Shown here: positions 1 through 11,941 of the stretch, piece after piece
Numbering within the stretch: position 1 is the first letter of the stretch
Layout of the letters: each line of letters begins with the position of its first letter
From: Dillenia suffruticosa
Lineage: Eukaryota > Streptophyta > Magnoliopsida > Dilleniales > Dilleniaceae
Length of the DNA stretch: 64,000 nucleotides
Assembly: GCA_033439265.1 (NCBI GenBank)
Contig: JAVTVX010000026.1
Span: 13,579,001 to 13,643,000 of the forward strand
Direction of reading: 5' to 3'
Notes under the pieces: model-generated
What the model was told of the DNA's origin: nothing
Database searches by the model: none
Seen by the model: only the letters and a program-made list of their open reading frames with translations
Program-made: the position numbers and the translations under genes

Positions 1-81
1 CGGCGCCTCCCCCGCCGTTGAAACCAGCCCGGGGGAGGGGCGCTGCCCTTCCCCCGCCATGATCCGGCGGGCCGCCGGATC

Positions 82-82
<1 letters not shown>

Positions 83-125
<43 letters not shown>
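83..125. repeat. (GA)n microsatellite
   Basis: About 21 GA dinucleotides lie inside the CACTA end, followed by a purine-rich tract to about 225. Confidence 0.95.
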
Positions 126-128
<3 letters not shown>

Positions 129-250
129 TACCTCGTTGGAGGGGGACGACCGCGGGGAAGAGAGGGGGAGAGGAGGAAGAGAGGGAGAGGAAAGTGGGGG
201 GAAGAGAGGGAGAGGAAAAATGGGTTTGATGCATTAAAAAAATTTTGCAA

Positions 251-815
251 CGAAAACAGCGACGAACTCGTGTTCGTCGCTGAAAACAGCGACGAACTGC
301 GGGTTCGTCGCTGAAAACAGCGACGAACTGCGGGTTCGTCGCTGAAAACAGCGACGAACTGCGGGTTCGTCGCTGAAACCAGCGACGAACTGCGTGTTCG
401 TCGCTGAAACCAGCGACGAACTGCGTGTTCGTCGCTGAAAGCAGCGACGAACTGCGTGTTCGTCGCTGAAAGCAGCGACGAACTGCGGGTTCGTCGCAGA
501 AAACAGCGACGAATAGAGGGTTCGTCGCAGAAAACAGCGACGAACTGGGTTTCGACGCTGAAATCAGCGACCAACTCAGGGTTCGTCGCTGAAAATAGCG
601 ACGAACCGCGGTTTCGTCGCTGAAATTAGCGACGAACTCAGGGTTCGTCGCTGAAATTAGCGACGAACTCAGGGTTCGTCGCTGAAAATAGCGACGAACC
701 GCCGTTTCGTCGCTGAAATCAGCGACGAACTCAGGGTTCGTCGCTGAATACAGCGACGAACTGCTTGTTTGTCGCTGAAATCAGCGACGAACACCCTATT
801 CGTCGCTGAACCGCG
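251..815. repeat. Subterminal array of ~18 palindromic 30-31 bp units
   Basis: Each unit reads CAGCGACGAAC, a short variable centre, then GTTCGTCGCTG and a few A. Every unit is therefore a hairpin, and adjacent units can also pair. Starts at 257, 287, 318 and 349 show a 30-31 bp period. Units drift toward the terminus and grade into weaker GTCGCAAA motifs up to 960. In CACTA elements such subterminal repeats are transposase-binding sites; that role is assigned here from family knowledge. Confidence 0.9.
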
Positions 816-980
816 ACGAGGAATGGTTTCGTCACTAAATTAGCTACGAAGTTTTTTTCGTTGCGAATTTTGTTGGAAAATGCTTATGAAATTTTTTTCC
901 GCCGCCAAATTCGTTGCAAAACAGCAACAAAAAATGTTTGTCGCAAATGTCCGTCGCAAATTCCGTGTTTTTTTGTAGTG

Positions 981-1391
981 TAGGGAATGTCTAAGGGTGA
1001 CTTAAGAATAGCATGAAAGTTACCTAAATTCATGTGAATCAGGTAAGGTAACTTGAATAAGCTAAATAGGCAAATTCCAATTATGAATTTGGAAGTAAAG
1101 TTATCCATACAACTATAAATAAGGGTTATGGTTCCTGGGTCATTGAATTACTCTTCTCCCTAATACTCTCATCATATAGAGAGATTTTGTGAGAATACAT
1201 TTGACCTGGAAGGCCGTGGCCGGGATTCTGTCCAGACGAAGGTCGAATCAAGTTTGTATTCTATTCAGTTTCCGGCTATGGAGTCAGGTACACTTCCATC
1301 CAACTTGAATTTCAGTTTTAGTTTTTGAGTTTTGATTCCGATGATTTAACACGATATTTGGCATATTTTGCATCAAGTAATTTTCCCAACA
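981..1391 (+). repeat. 5' LTR (3' two thirds only) of the Copia element
   Basis: It aligns without gaps to 7678-8088 of the 3' LTR and ends in CCCAACA just before the primer-binding site. The first about 202 bases seen in the 3' LTR are absent, because the CACTA element sits at 980/981. The missing part is expected on the far side of the CACTA element, off the window. Confidence 0.93.
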
Positions 1392-1505
1392 AGTGGTATC
1401 AGAGCCTCTCGTGTTTGAATCATCGGGATTTTTTTTGTATATTTAAGATTTCCTATAATTTTAGTATTTTATGAATTCTTTTGATATTCTGGTTTTCGAC
1501 AAAAG

Positions 1506-1538
<33 letters not shown>

Positions 1539-1864
1539 TCAAGTTTCTTTTTTTTTGTGGATTTCAATAAAGGAAAATGTTATGGAAATTTTTTTTTTTA
1601 AAGTCGACCTTCAGTTCTTATTAAAAGTCGACATCTAGTGTTTCCAAAAAAAAAAAATAAGGGATAAATTGTACTTTCAAGATTGCAAGAGCATGGCAAG
1701 TACTTTTGGCACATATATATATATATATATTTTTTAAGGAAGTTAATTTTTCTTTTAAGAAAAGTTACCTTTTTCTTTTACAAAAAATCTTTAATATCTA
1801 TCATTTTCTTGTGCAAATATTTTTTTTTTAAGGAAGTTGACATTCTTTTTTTGGTCATATTCAC

Positions 1865-1909
<45 letters not shown>

Positions 1910-4900
1910 AGGAGACTTTTGTTTTGGGAAATAAAAAAAAAAAAGGAAATCTTCTGATTTTAGCTTCCTTTTTTTAAAAAAAAAAATGATATCCCAATTT
2001 CAGAATAAAACTTTCAGATTCTAACACTATAAAACTTTTCTTTTATTGCAATTCCACGTCACATAAGAATTAAGGTATGGGCCATTTTGGGTCCAAACAG
2101 AACCAACCTTGGGTATAACAAGTTTTGGAACTCATTGAACTCAATTGAACACATTTTTTATCCTTATCATTCTTCACTGTCTCTTTTATATTCGAAACTG
2201 GTCATTCTTTTAGTATGCAATGGCATGACATGTCTAGGAAAGTTCTGTCAACAAGACGGGGATAAGTCTAAGGTTGGCTGGTTCTTAAGCAGTTTTACAC
2301 TCACCACCTACCTGGGAACTTTCCTGGTGTCTTCTGCTACAGAATGGGGATTGACCAAGTTTTGGACCAGTTGTCGGCAAAAGGTTAAAAACTTTGGTTT
2401 TATGCCGACAACGAAGGTATAGGGATAGAAAAGAAAGATGATGGAAACAGATTTAATAAAATTAGGTTTTCGTTTTCGAGCCCAATTTAAAGTTTATAAG
2501 ATTGGGTTTTAAATGGCCCAATTCTCAAGATATTGAGTCCATCAGGATAAAATTGAATCTTCTTTTTCAATTACGGATATTATTCAAATATGAGTATGGT
2601 TTTGTATATATATTTCGAGATATATTAATTGAAGCAATATGTCACCAAAGTGATCTCTTTTGTGGAAATTAATTTATTTTTGAGATATAAGAGGTTGTGT
2701 GTATGCAATTCATGTGGATACCGATCGACCCAAAGGAAGGTCCGTATTTGACGGAATTGCATGTGCACATTGTGGTAATAAATGCGTGACAAATATTCAT
2801 TTTTTTTATGTGATCAATTCATCGGCCCAAAGGAAGATAGTTGATTGACATACTCTTGTTGTCAGTATTTGATTACTACATTCAGATGTCATTTACAAAT
2901 TAATTATTTTATCCAAAGATAAAATATTAATGGAGTTATCGGTATCTGATGATGGGAATTTCTCATATTTGAATTTATTTGCTTTTAAAGTTCCATTTGA
3001 GTATATATATTGATCACCGTTCTATATTTTGACAGTTAACACTATTTCCACCAATATCAATGCCCAACTCAACTCTATTCTCATGTTGAATGGCTCAAAT
3101 TTCAAATCATGGCGAGAAAATCTTTTGATTGTTCTCGGGGTTATGGATATGGACTTTGCGTTACGGACCGACTGTCCTCCACCAATTACTGATAAGAGTA
3201 CCTCTGATGACAAGAGAGAGTTTGAAAGGTGGGAGAGGTCGAACCGCATTAGTCTCATGATCATGAAGAAGGCCATCCCAGAAAGTTTTCGGGGCACTAT
3301 ATCTGATGCTATTGCTATAGCTAAGGACTTCCTTGCTGATATTGAGAAAAGGTCTGCCAAGAATGAAAAGTCAGAAATAGGTACGCTCTTGGCAAGTCTT
3401 GTGTCAATGAAGTATAAAGGTCAAGGCAATATTAGGGAGTACATCATGGAGATGTCTCATATCGCTTCAAAATTAAGGGCGCTCAAGCTTGACCTCTCTG
3501 AGGACTTGCTTGTGCATTTGGTTTTAATATCTTTTTCAGGACATTTTAATCAGTTTAAAGTGAGCTATAATTGTCAGAAAGAGACCTGGTCTCTTAATGA
3601 GCTTATCTCTCACTGTGTCCAAGAAGAAGAAAGGTTGAAGCGAGATCGGACAGAAAGTGCTCACCTAGTCTCGACCAAAGGCAAGAAAAGGAAGCCCGCT
3701 AAGGATGCTGCAAGTACGACACCTCAAAAGAAGCAACAAAAGGTACCGGGTGAACCGGAAAAGAATGGATGCTTCTTTTGTGGTGGTGAGGGACATAGAA
3801 AGAAGGAGTGTACCAATTATCACGCTTGGCGTGCAAAGAAAGGTATGCTTCTGTCTTTAGTTTGTTCTGAAGTTAATTTAATTTCAGTACCAGGACACAC
3901 TTGGTGGCTAGATTCCGTTGCAACCACTCACATCAGTGTGTCCATGCAGGGTTGCCTAAATTACCAACTGCCAAATGATGGTGAAAGATACATCTACGTA
4001 GGTGACGGCAATAAGGTTTCAGTTGAAGCCATAGGAAGGTTTAGATTATTGTTAAGGACCGGATTCTTTTTGGATCTGCATGAAACATTTATTGTACCGT
4101 CTTTTAGACGGAATTTGATTTCTATTTCTGTATTGGACAAATTTGGTTTTACTTGTTCTTTCGGAAATGAGAAAGTTAGTTTGTTTCTTGATTCAAATTT
4201 AGTTGGTTCCGGTTCTTTATTAGGATCCGATAATCTTTATTTACTTGATACTGTGATTTGTTTTAATGAATCTCTGCATATTGGTACTCGAAATGTAAGG
4301 CGCAAATTAACCAATGAGAATTCCTTCTCATTGTGGCACAAAAGATTAGGTCATATCTCCAGACGGAGAATAGAGAGAATTGTGTCAGAAGGTATTCTTA
4401 ATTCCCTTGATTTCACAGACTTTGACGTTTGTGTAAATTGTATAAAGGGAAAACAAACTAATAAAAGGAATTATGAGGCTAAAAGGATTTCAGACGTCTT
4501 AGAATTGATTCATACGGATATCTGTGGACCATTCCCTTCGGCTTCTTGGAATGGTCAACGATATTTTATCACGTTCATAGACGATTATTTAAGATATGGC
4601 TACATTTATCTCCTTACAGAAAAGTCCTAATCTCTAGATATATTCAAAATTTATAAAGCTGAAGTTGAAAACCAACTCGGCAAACGAATTAAGAAAGTCA
4701 GATCTGATCGTGGTGGAGAATACTACGGCAGAAATGATGGTTCAGGTGAACAGCGTCCAGGACCGTTTGCTCACTTCCTAGAGGAATGCGGTATCGTCCC
4801 ACAGTATACCATGCCTGGCTCACCCGCCATGAATGGTGTTGCTGAAAGACGAAACAGAACTCTTCAGGATATGGTAAGAAGCATGATTGCTCATTCTGCC

Positions 4901-7475
4901 TTACCTGAGTCACTCTGGGGAGAGGCACTTAAGACTGCAGCATACCTTGTCAACAGGGTTCCTACTAAGGCAACTACCAAAACCCCCTACGAACTTTGGA
5001 CCGGCAGACGTCCTAGTGTGAAGCATCTGCGCGTTTGGGGTTGTCCAGCTGAGGCTAGGCCTTTTAGGCCCAATGAAAGGAAACTGGATGCTAAGACAGT
5101 TAGTTGCTATTTTATAGGATATTCTGAAAAATCTAAGGGGTACAAATTTTATGATCCCACAAATAAGGTCATTTTTGAGTCGGGAAATGTTTGGTTTTTT
5201 GAGGATGTTGAGTTTGCAGGGGAGGATATGGTTAGAAACATTGTCTTTCAAGAGAAATATATTGATATTCCCACAGGTGTTATTGGACTTGACCAGGTTT
5301 CTATCCCTGATCCTGTTCAAAACACAATAGAGTTAGACAATGTTGGAGAACCCTCCAATTCCGAAGAACAAACTCTACCACCTCAAAAACCTATGCCATT
5401 AAGAAGATCCACTAGAGAAAGAAGAAATGCAATTCTGGATGACTATGTTGTATTTCTTCAGGAACATGATGTTGACATTGGAGTGAAGGAAGATGATCCG
5501 ATCAACTTCCATGAAGCCATTGAATGTTGTAACTCTTAAAAGTGGATCGATGCCATGAATGAGGAGATGAAGTCCATGAAGGACAATGACGTTTGGGATC
5601 TCGTCCCATTGCCTGAAGGAGCAAAACCCATTGGTTGTAAATGGATATTTAAAACCAAAAGGGATTCGAAAGGTAATGTGGAGAGATATAAAGCTCGTCT
5701 TGTCGCAAAAGGTTTCACACAGAAAGAAAGCATTGATTATAAAGAGACTTCTCTCCAGTTTCTTCGAAAGACTCTTTTAGGATTATAATGGCGTTAGTGG
5801 CACATTTTGATCTTGAGTTACACCAAATGGATGTAAAGACGGCGTTTCTCAATGGTGACATTGATGAAACGATATATATGTTGCAACCAGAAAACTTTGT
5901 GTCGGGAGATCCAAAGAATATGGTTTGCAAACTTAAAAAATCCATCTATGGACTCAAGCAAGCATCTCGACAATGGTATTTTAAATTTCATCAAATAATC
6001 ATCTCATTTGGTTTTGAGATGAATTTAGTTGATGAATATATATACCATAAGTTCTGTGGGAGTAAATATATTTTTCTGGTTTTATATGTTGATGACATAT
6101 TGCTTGCCAGTAACGATAAATACCTATTATATGAAACCAAGATCTTTCTTACAAAGAAATTTGAGATGAAAGATCTTGGAGAAAGTTCTTTCGTATTGGT
6201 CATTCAGATACACCGAGATCGTTCTCAAGGTATTCTGCAATTGTCCCAAAAGGGATATATTGAAAAGGTCTTAACGAGATATGGCATGCAAAATTGTAAA
6301 CCTGGTGATACCCCTGTATCTAAAGGAGACAAATTTAGTCTCAAACAGTGCCCCCAAAATGATATTGAGAAACGGGAAATACAGAAGATTCCTTATGCAT
6401 CAGCAGTAGGAAGTCTGATGTATGCTCAGGTATGTACGCGTCCAGATATTGCGTACATTATAGGAATGTTGGGCAGATACTTAAGTAATCCTTGAATGGA
6501 CCATTGGAAAGCTGTCAAACGAGTCTTGCGATATCTACAAAGAACGAAGGAATATATGCTCACGTATCGGAGGTCGGAACGGCTTGAGATCACTGGGTAT
6601 ACTGACTCCGACTTTGCGGGATGTCAAGATAGCATGAAGTCTACAACAGGCTATATCTACATGCTAGCAGGAGGAGCCATTTCTTAGAAGAGTGCTAAAC
6701 AGTCTCTTATAGCATCTTCCACAATGGCGGCAGAATTCATAGCGTGTCATGAAGCATCCAACCATGGAATATGGTTGCGAAATTTTGTCACTGGACTGCG
6801 GATAGTGGATAGCATTGATAAGCCACTCAAATTATTTTGTGACAATAAATCGACAGTCCTCTATTCTAATAACAACAGGAGTTCAACAAAGTCCAAACAC
6901 ATAGACATCAAGTTCCTGGTTGTTAAAGAAAGAGTACAGAGTGGTCAGATGTCTATAGAACATATAGGAACAAACTCCATGATTGCGGATCCACTTACAA
7001 AGGGTTTGCCACCCAAAGTATTCCTTGAGCATGTTGCTCGTATGGGCGTAATGCCACTTGAGGATATACAATTTTAGTGGAGTTTGTAAATCATGAATGC
7101 TGTATTGATATAAATATTGAGTTACTATAGTTAAATTCTGCAGAAATAAAGATTCAGTTTTTTTATTCACTCTGATTTGGTATGATTTCACTAAAGAGGA
7201 CCAGTTGGAAATAGACATGTTAAAGATCACATTGCATGACATTTCCACGCTACGCATCTATATCATAATCCATGTCATTTGGTTATATTAATTTACGTGA
7301 CCATTGAAGGTTGAGTTGCGAAATTACAACAAAAGCCGCCTTGATCCTAAATTGATATGATTAATGGACGGGATTGGTTGTAAATACATTTCAGTATTGA
7401 CAGAGAAGTTGAGCTCATTCGGTTATTTAGCAATTACATAATTATAAAGTCTCACATATAGCCCAAGTGGGAGAT

Positions 7476-8088
7476 TGTTGGATCATTAATCCAACGTTAG
7501 GCTTATATGTTAAAATAATTATGTATTGCATACTGTCAAGCCCATAAGATAAGCCCATATGAAAGTGATCTGATAAATTTGGAAAATTCAGTAATTTGAG
7601 TTTAAGTATCTCAAAGGATATGGAAATAAATAAATGTGTAGATACCAATGGACATTTACTATTTATGATGGGTTAAATAGGGAATGTCTAAGGGTGACTT
7701 AAGAATAGCATGAAAGTTACCTAAATTCATGTGAATCAGGTAAGGTAACTTGAATAAGCTAAATAGGCAAATTCCAATTATAAATTTGGAAGTAAAATCA
7801 TCCCTACAACTATAAATAAGGGTTATGGTCCCTGGGTCATTGAATTACTCTTCTCCCTAATACTCCCATCATATAGAGAGATTTTGTGAGAATACATTTG
7901 ACCTGGAAAGCCGTGGCCGGGATTCTGTCCAGACGAAGGTCGAATCAAGTTTGTATTCTATTCAGTTTCCGGTTATGGAGTCAGGTACACTTCCATCCAA
8001 CTTGAATTTCAGTTTTAGTTCTTGAGTTTTGATTCCGATAATTTAACACGATATTTTGCATATTTTGCATCAAGTAATTTTCCCAACA
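7476..8088 (+). repeat. 3' LTR of the Copia element, complete, 613 bp
   Basis: It begins TGTTGG directly after the polypurine tract and ends CCCAACA, so the ends are the usual TG...CA inverted pair. The 411 bases from 7678 match the 5' LTR. Host sequence resumes at 8089. The target duplication cannot be checked because the left flank is outside the window. Confidence 0.93.
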
Positions 8089-10211
8089 GGTATAACTAAA
8101 CTTGATATATGCATAATTATCCACTTTAATTATATTAAAAGCAAACATAATATATTTTGAAAATTGCAATTATATGAAAAAGTAAAGTATGAAAATAAAT
8201 CTTGTGCTTTGATCAGAATGTTCGAATTAAATGTCTACCCCAGTTGAAGTCATTGCTCGTAACTACTTCTTTTTGTATTGCAAAAAGGGCCTTTCTATCC
8301 TGTTAACGAAAAGGCCATTTTAAACATTTCATAACATAATAAAAACTATAGTTAGAGCTACTAATTGTGACATTTGTTTTCTTTTAGACATTGTATTAAA
8401 GGAGGAAGCCAAAAGAAGGAAATGCGATTTTATCATAATTTCTGTCCCTGCAACCAGAAACAGATCATATGTTGATGTATCTCTGTCCTCATAACTCGAA
8501 GTGGGACAAGTGGAATGGACTGAAAAAAAAAAGACAAAAATAAATAGATAAATAAATAAATAAATTGTGACATGAATAAAGAAAATACCTAAAACCTAAC
8601 ATGAGCCTTACATTTCTTCTGCCAGCCAGAACTTTATTTTTAATCTAAAGACAGCAAAATTTATGACAACAACAATCATATACAAGAACCGTGCAAGGAT
8701 GGGGCTGAAATTATAAGTTGTCTGTCCTCATGAAAACGTGTATTACCATCTGTTGTTAAGTTAATCGTGCAAGTTCTTTCTGATTAAAATGGATAATTTA
8801 TTTTAATTTCCTCTTACACCCAAATCAGGGAGTGGTCCATAATATTAGTAATTGCTCTTTTTATGTTCACCAGTATGAATTCTTTACCTTATGTATTTGA
8901 TTATAATAACAAACAATCTACAAAGTAGATCATGGAAACCTTTTATGATCATTTTATATAGAAAAATGCTTTATTTATTATGAGGATTGCATCATGGTGT
9001 AATGTGACAGATTTTGGTTGGTAATGGTTAGATTGCATGAAAACAAAAGGCGAATATTAAATTATTTGAGAAAATGATATTTTATAAAAATAAAGAGAAT
9101 GAAAATGTAGAGAAATACGTAAATATAAAAAATTTAAGAATTTTTATATAAAAATTAATTATTTTATATAAATAACAGAATATTTATATTTTATAATAAA
9201 TATCTAAAATGATCAAGTATGTAATTATTGGTCATAAGAAAAATAATATAAAAATTATAAATATAATTAAATAAATAAATATAAAAAATCTAAGAACTTT
9301 TACATAAATATTAATTAATTTAGCATAAATGGAAAACATTTCGAAAACGGAATATATTTTGAAAGTGGAAAAACATTAGTATTAAAACATTTTCGTTCAT
9401 AAGACTTGATGCTTATACAATTCAAGTTGGAGCAACAAGCTAGGGAATGCCACTTTTGCTTTTGATATTAATAGTGGTTATTAATTATCATTTCGTCCTC
9501 ATGAAATTAATATTGTTTTTTCTTAAACGTAATTGTCATTAGCAAAAATATTATTCCTTTTCAAAGCAACGTATGTATCATATCATCCTTTTGTATATGT
9601 AACCTGAAGAATCCCAAAAGCTCACACACATAAGATTTAAATTTGATAAGTACATTTGTATTCCGATGCCAAAGTGTGTTCATTTTGACAGTTGAAGGTT
9701 GTTGGTCCAAGAAACTACCTCGTTCTGTACCATGTCACTGCATATTATATTCATACCATATTTAAAATATAAATACAATGGTTCAACTAAAGCATCCCAA
9801 TTTCTTCTTTTTTATATGGGGGTATTCAAAATATTCATATGGGTCTCTCTAAATAAGTCTATCCAACTTTGTTTAAGTAATTGACTGCATTTTTAAGCGT
9901 ATCTAATCGAGCATTAGATTACCAAACTTGGGATCATCATACATGGATTTGGTTGATGTGGGGCAACGCATTTTCCTCATTTAATCTTCTCATCAAATTG
10001 AGTTTGCTGCCCTAAAGAAAAAGAGAGGAGTTTACGGCCCTTTTGAGAGTGTGCCTATAGTGATTCATATGTTAAAAGCTATAAGTGAACTCTTCTCTAC
10101 CGGACCCACCCTTGATCTCTCTACATATGTTATATTACAAATCTTGGTATTTGTTGTTCATGTACACACACCCCTTAAAATTAAATCATGAAAATGACAT
10201 GAAATTTGGTT

Positions 10212-10320
10212 GGTTTTGACAAATTTTTTTTTTTCTTTTAATCGATTAGTATTCGGACTTCATTTCTGATTAATCTAACTCTAGTTATTGTCAACTTTTT
10301 TATTAAAGGAATTCTTCTAA
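10212..10320 (-). repeat. SINE fragment, family S1 (subtype with ...GATTA-tail)
   Basis: Read on the minus strand, it ends in a motif akin to AATACTAATCGATT followed by an A run. This is the same 3' architecture as the copies at 53.7 and 55.9 kb. The 5' half is poorly preserved. Confidence 0.45.
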
Positions 10321-10461
10321 ATTAATTTTTTTATTTTTAAAATTCATACCCGATTAAAATTTTAATATTTTTTTTATTAAATTAATTATCCGCATATGAT
10401 TTTGACAAATTGAACTGTGGCATGCAATTTGTCCACGTCTACGTTGTTGATAAACGTTGAA

Positions 10462-10466
<5 letters not shown>

Positions 10467-10512
<46 letters not shown>
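10467..10512. repeat. (GA)n microsatellite
   Basis: About 23 uninterrupted GA units in spacer DNA. Confidence 0.95.
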
Positions 10513-10514
<2 letters not shown>

Positions 10515-10654
10515 TGAGTGAGTTGTATCAGCCCGCACCCAACCACCTTTAATATTAAATGTGGTCTCTCAATTTTTTTTTTTCCGTACGAGTGCTGCCC
10601 CCAACTTGCAGAAAAAGACTTCAAACATGTCATTTGATTTATTTTGATTTTGAT

Positions 10655-10745
10655 AGAACGATAGCTTAGCATAAGCAATGTAATGTGAGTTCGATTAAGG
10701 TAGTTTTCCTTGTGAAAGTTACAATTACCAAAAAAAAAAAAAAGA
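10655..10745 (+). repeat. Short (~90 bp) tRNA-type SINE
   Basis: An A-box-like TAGCTTAGCATAAG lies near 10662 and a B-box-like GTGAGTTCGATTA near 10686. The copy ends TTACC plus an A tail from about 10729. Size, box spacing and tail fit the short SINEs at 31743 and 56578. Confidence 0.6.
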
Positions 10746-11049
10746 AAAATTACGCAGCTGTTGGATTAGAGTTTTAATATATAAATGGACAAATAATATA
10801 GGAGTTGGTTTTTCTTTCTTTTTTTTTTTTTACTGCGTTTGTTCTTGATCCCTATTTTTCATGCTCTTTGGTATGGTTTAGCCAACCGATTGACGTCATT
10901 AAATTTGAATCTATTAATGAAAAGGAAAACAGTAGCCGATCCTCAGCAGCTTACCAATCACATAATAAATAAAGTGCGGAATCCTCGTTTCCTCAACGTT
11001 TCCTCAATCGTTTTAGCAGAGTGATGAAATCTCTCTCCCTCCCCCCAAA

Positions 11050-11215
11050 GAAAACTTTTTTTTATATGAGGTGATATCCAAAATCATGTTTTTAATAATA
11101 TAATTTGAATAATTATTGAATCTATTTTAAATGATAGATCTTCCGATATAAATTTTAAAAAAAATCCGTAATCAAAGAGAACATACTCTTATCATAATTT
11201 AATTTATATTTACGT
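11050..11215 (-). repeat. SINE fragment, family S1
   Basis: On the minus strand its 3' half shares the family order: a short motif near AAATTAT, a GATTTTGGATATCACC-like segment, then ATATA and an A run. It is diverged. Confidence 0.45.
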
Positions 11216-11774
11216 TTTGTGAACATTGAAATCTTTTTTTTTTGTAAAAATATTGGGTACACTACCAATAATTTTTAAAAATAAAATTCCCAAAAACATC
11301 TCCATAACCATCCATAACTGCCCTTTTCTTTTTTTCTCTGGAATTTACCATTTTAAAAATTCCTTTTTTTTCACGTAATTCTTTTTATATTAAAAGGGAA
11401 GTATAGTCAAACCCTTATGGCTTCAGAAGTTGTCATTATTCCCCTTGTCATCCACTTGCCCCCTCTTCTTTCAATTTCTACCATTTTGTCCTGATTTTGG
11501 TCAATCTTTTGGCACTTTACTCTCAAAGATTTGACTAAATGAAACCACGTGCAACAAAATGGAAACAGCGAGGGAAGGTGACAAAACTTGATACCCTCTA
11601 GGGATAAAGTTGCGGTAGACAGATGTATTTGTCAATTCTCACAACGCATGAAGCGATAAAATTATCTAAATTTCATACAGTATAACGCCAATAACCTAAT
11701 TTTTACTTCTGCAACCACCAAGTGAAAATTACTTCAAAAAAATATTTATTTGCGAGCTTTCACGGTATAGCCTC

Positions 11775-11941
11775 ACTGACAAACAGTCGGCCCATAAGGT
11801 AAATATATCAAATTCATTAATCAAGTCTTGAATTTGAAACTTAGAAATAAAAAAATTATGTTGAGAGTGCTCTCCCTAAATTGGATCCGATAATATTTAA
11901 ATCAAATAATCGGTTATTTAAAAAAAAAAAAAAAAAAAAAA
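11775..11941 (+). repeat. SINE, family S1-related, with A tail
   Basis: It has a GAATTTGAAAC-type B box, a GTTGAGAG...CTCTCCCTAAA centre, and a 3' end followed by about 19 A. The layout matches the better copies at 33.3, 34.7 and 48.4 kb. Confidence 0.5.

Larger units (their letters stand above)
1..980. mobile_element. End of a CACTA (En/Spm-like) DNA transposon, rest off window
   Basis: The stretch ends at 968-980 in a run of T followed by GTAGTG, the reverse complement of the CACTACAAAA terminal repeat of CACTA transposons. The 250 to 960 region is filled with subterminal repeats of GCGACGAA type, which is usual for this superfamily. The first 230 bases are GC- and purine-rich and include a GA microsatellite, and probably belong to the element interior. 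No transposase is visible, so autonomy cannot be judged. The right border abuts copia LTR sequence directly, so this element inserted into that LTR. Confidence 0.8.
981..8088 (+). mobile_element. Ty1/Copia LTR retrotransposon, broken, 5' LTR interrupted by CACTA
   Basis: Both LTRs are present, with a primer-binding site complementary to initiator tRNA-Met at 1394-1405 and a polypurine tract ending at about 7473. The order of parts is that of Copia: a long leader (about 1.4-3.0 kb), gag with a CCHC knuckle (about 3.03-3.83 kb), protease (about 3.9 kb), integrase with its HHCC-type zinc region and core (about 4.3-5.3 kb), reverse transcriptase with YVDD (about 5.6-6.25 kb) and RNase H (about 6.55-7.06 kb). 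The coding region carries about five breaks, so it is not functional. The LTRs differ at about 11 of 411 compared sites, which suggests roughly one to a few million years depending on the rate chosen. Confidence 0.93.

Noticed and set aside
251-815. Regular repeat-spacer look reminiscent of a CRISPR array
   Set aside because: Plant DNA, palindromic units without unique spacers, and a CACTA terminus next to it; it is a transposon subterminal array.
2087-2422. 111-codon open frame in the Copia leader
   Set aside because: No similarity to gag or other family parts; leaders of this length often contain chance frames.
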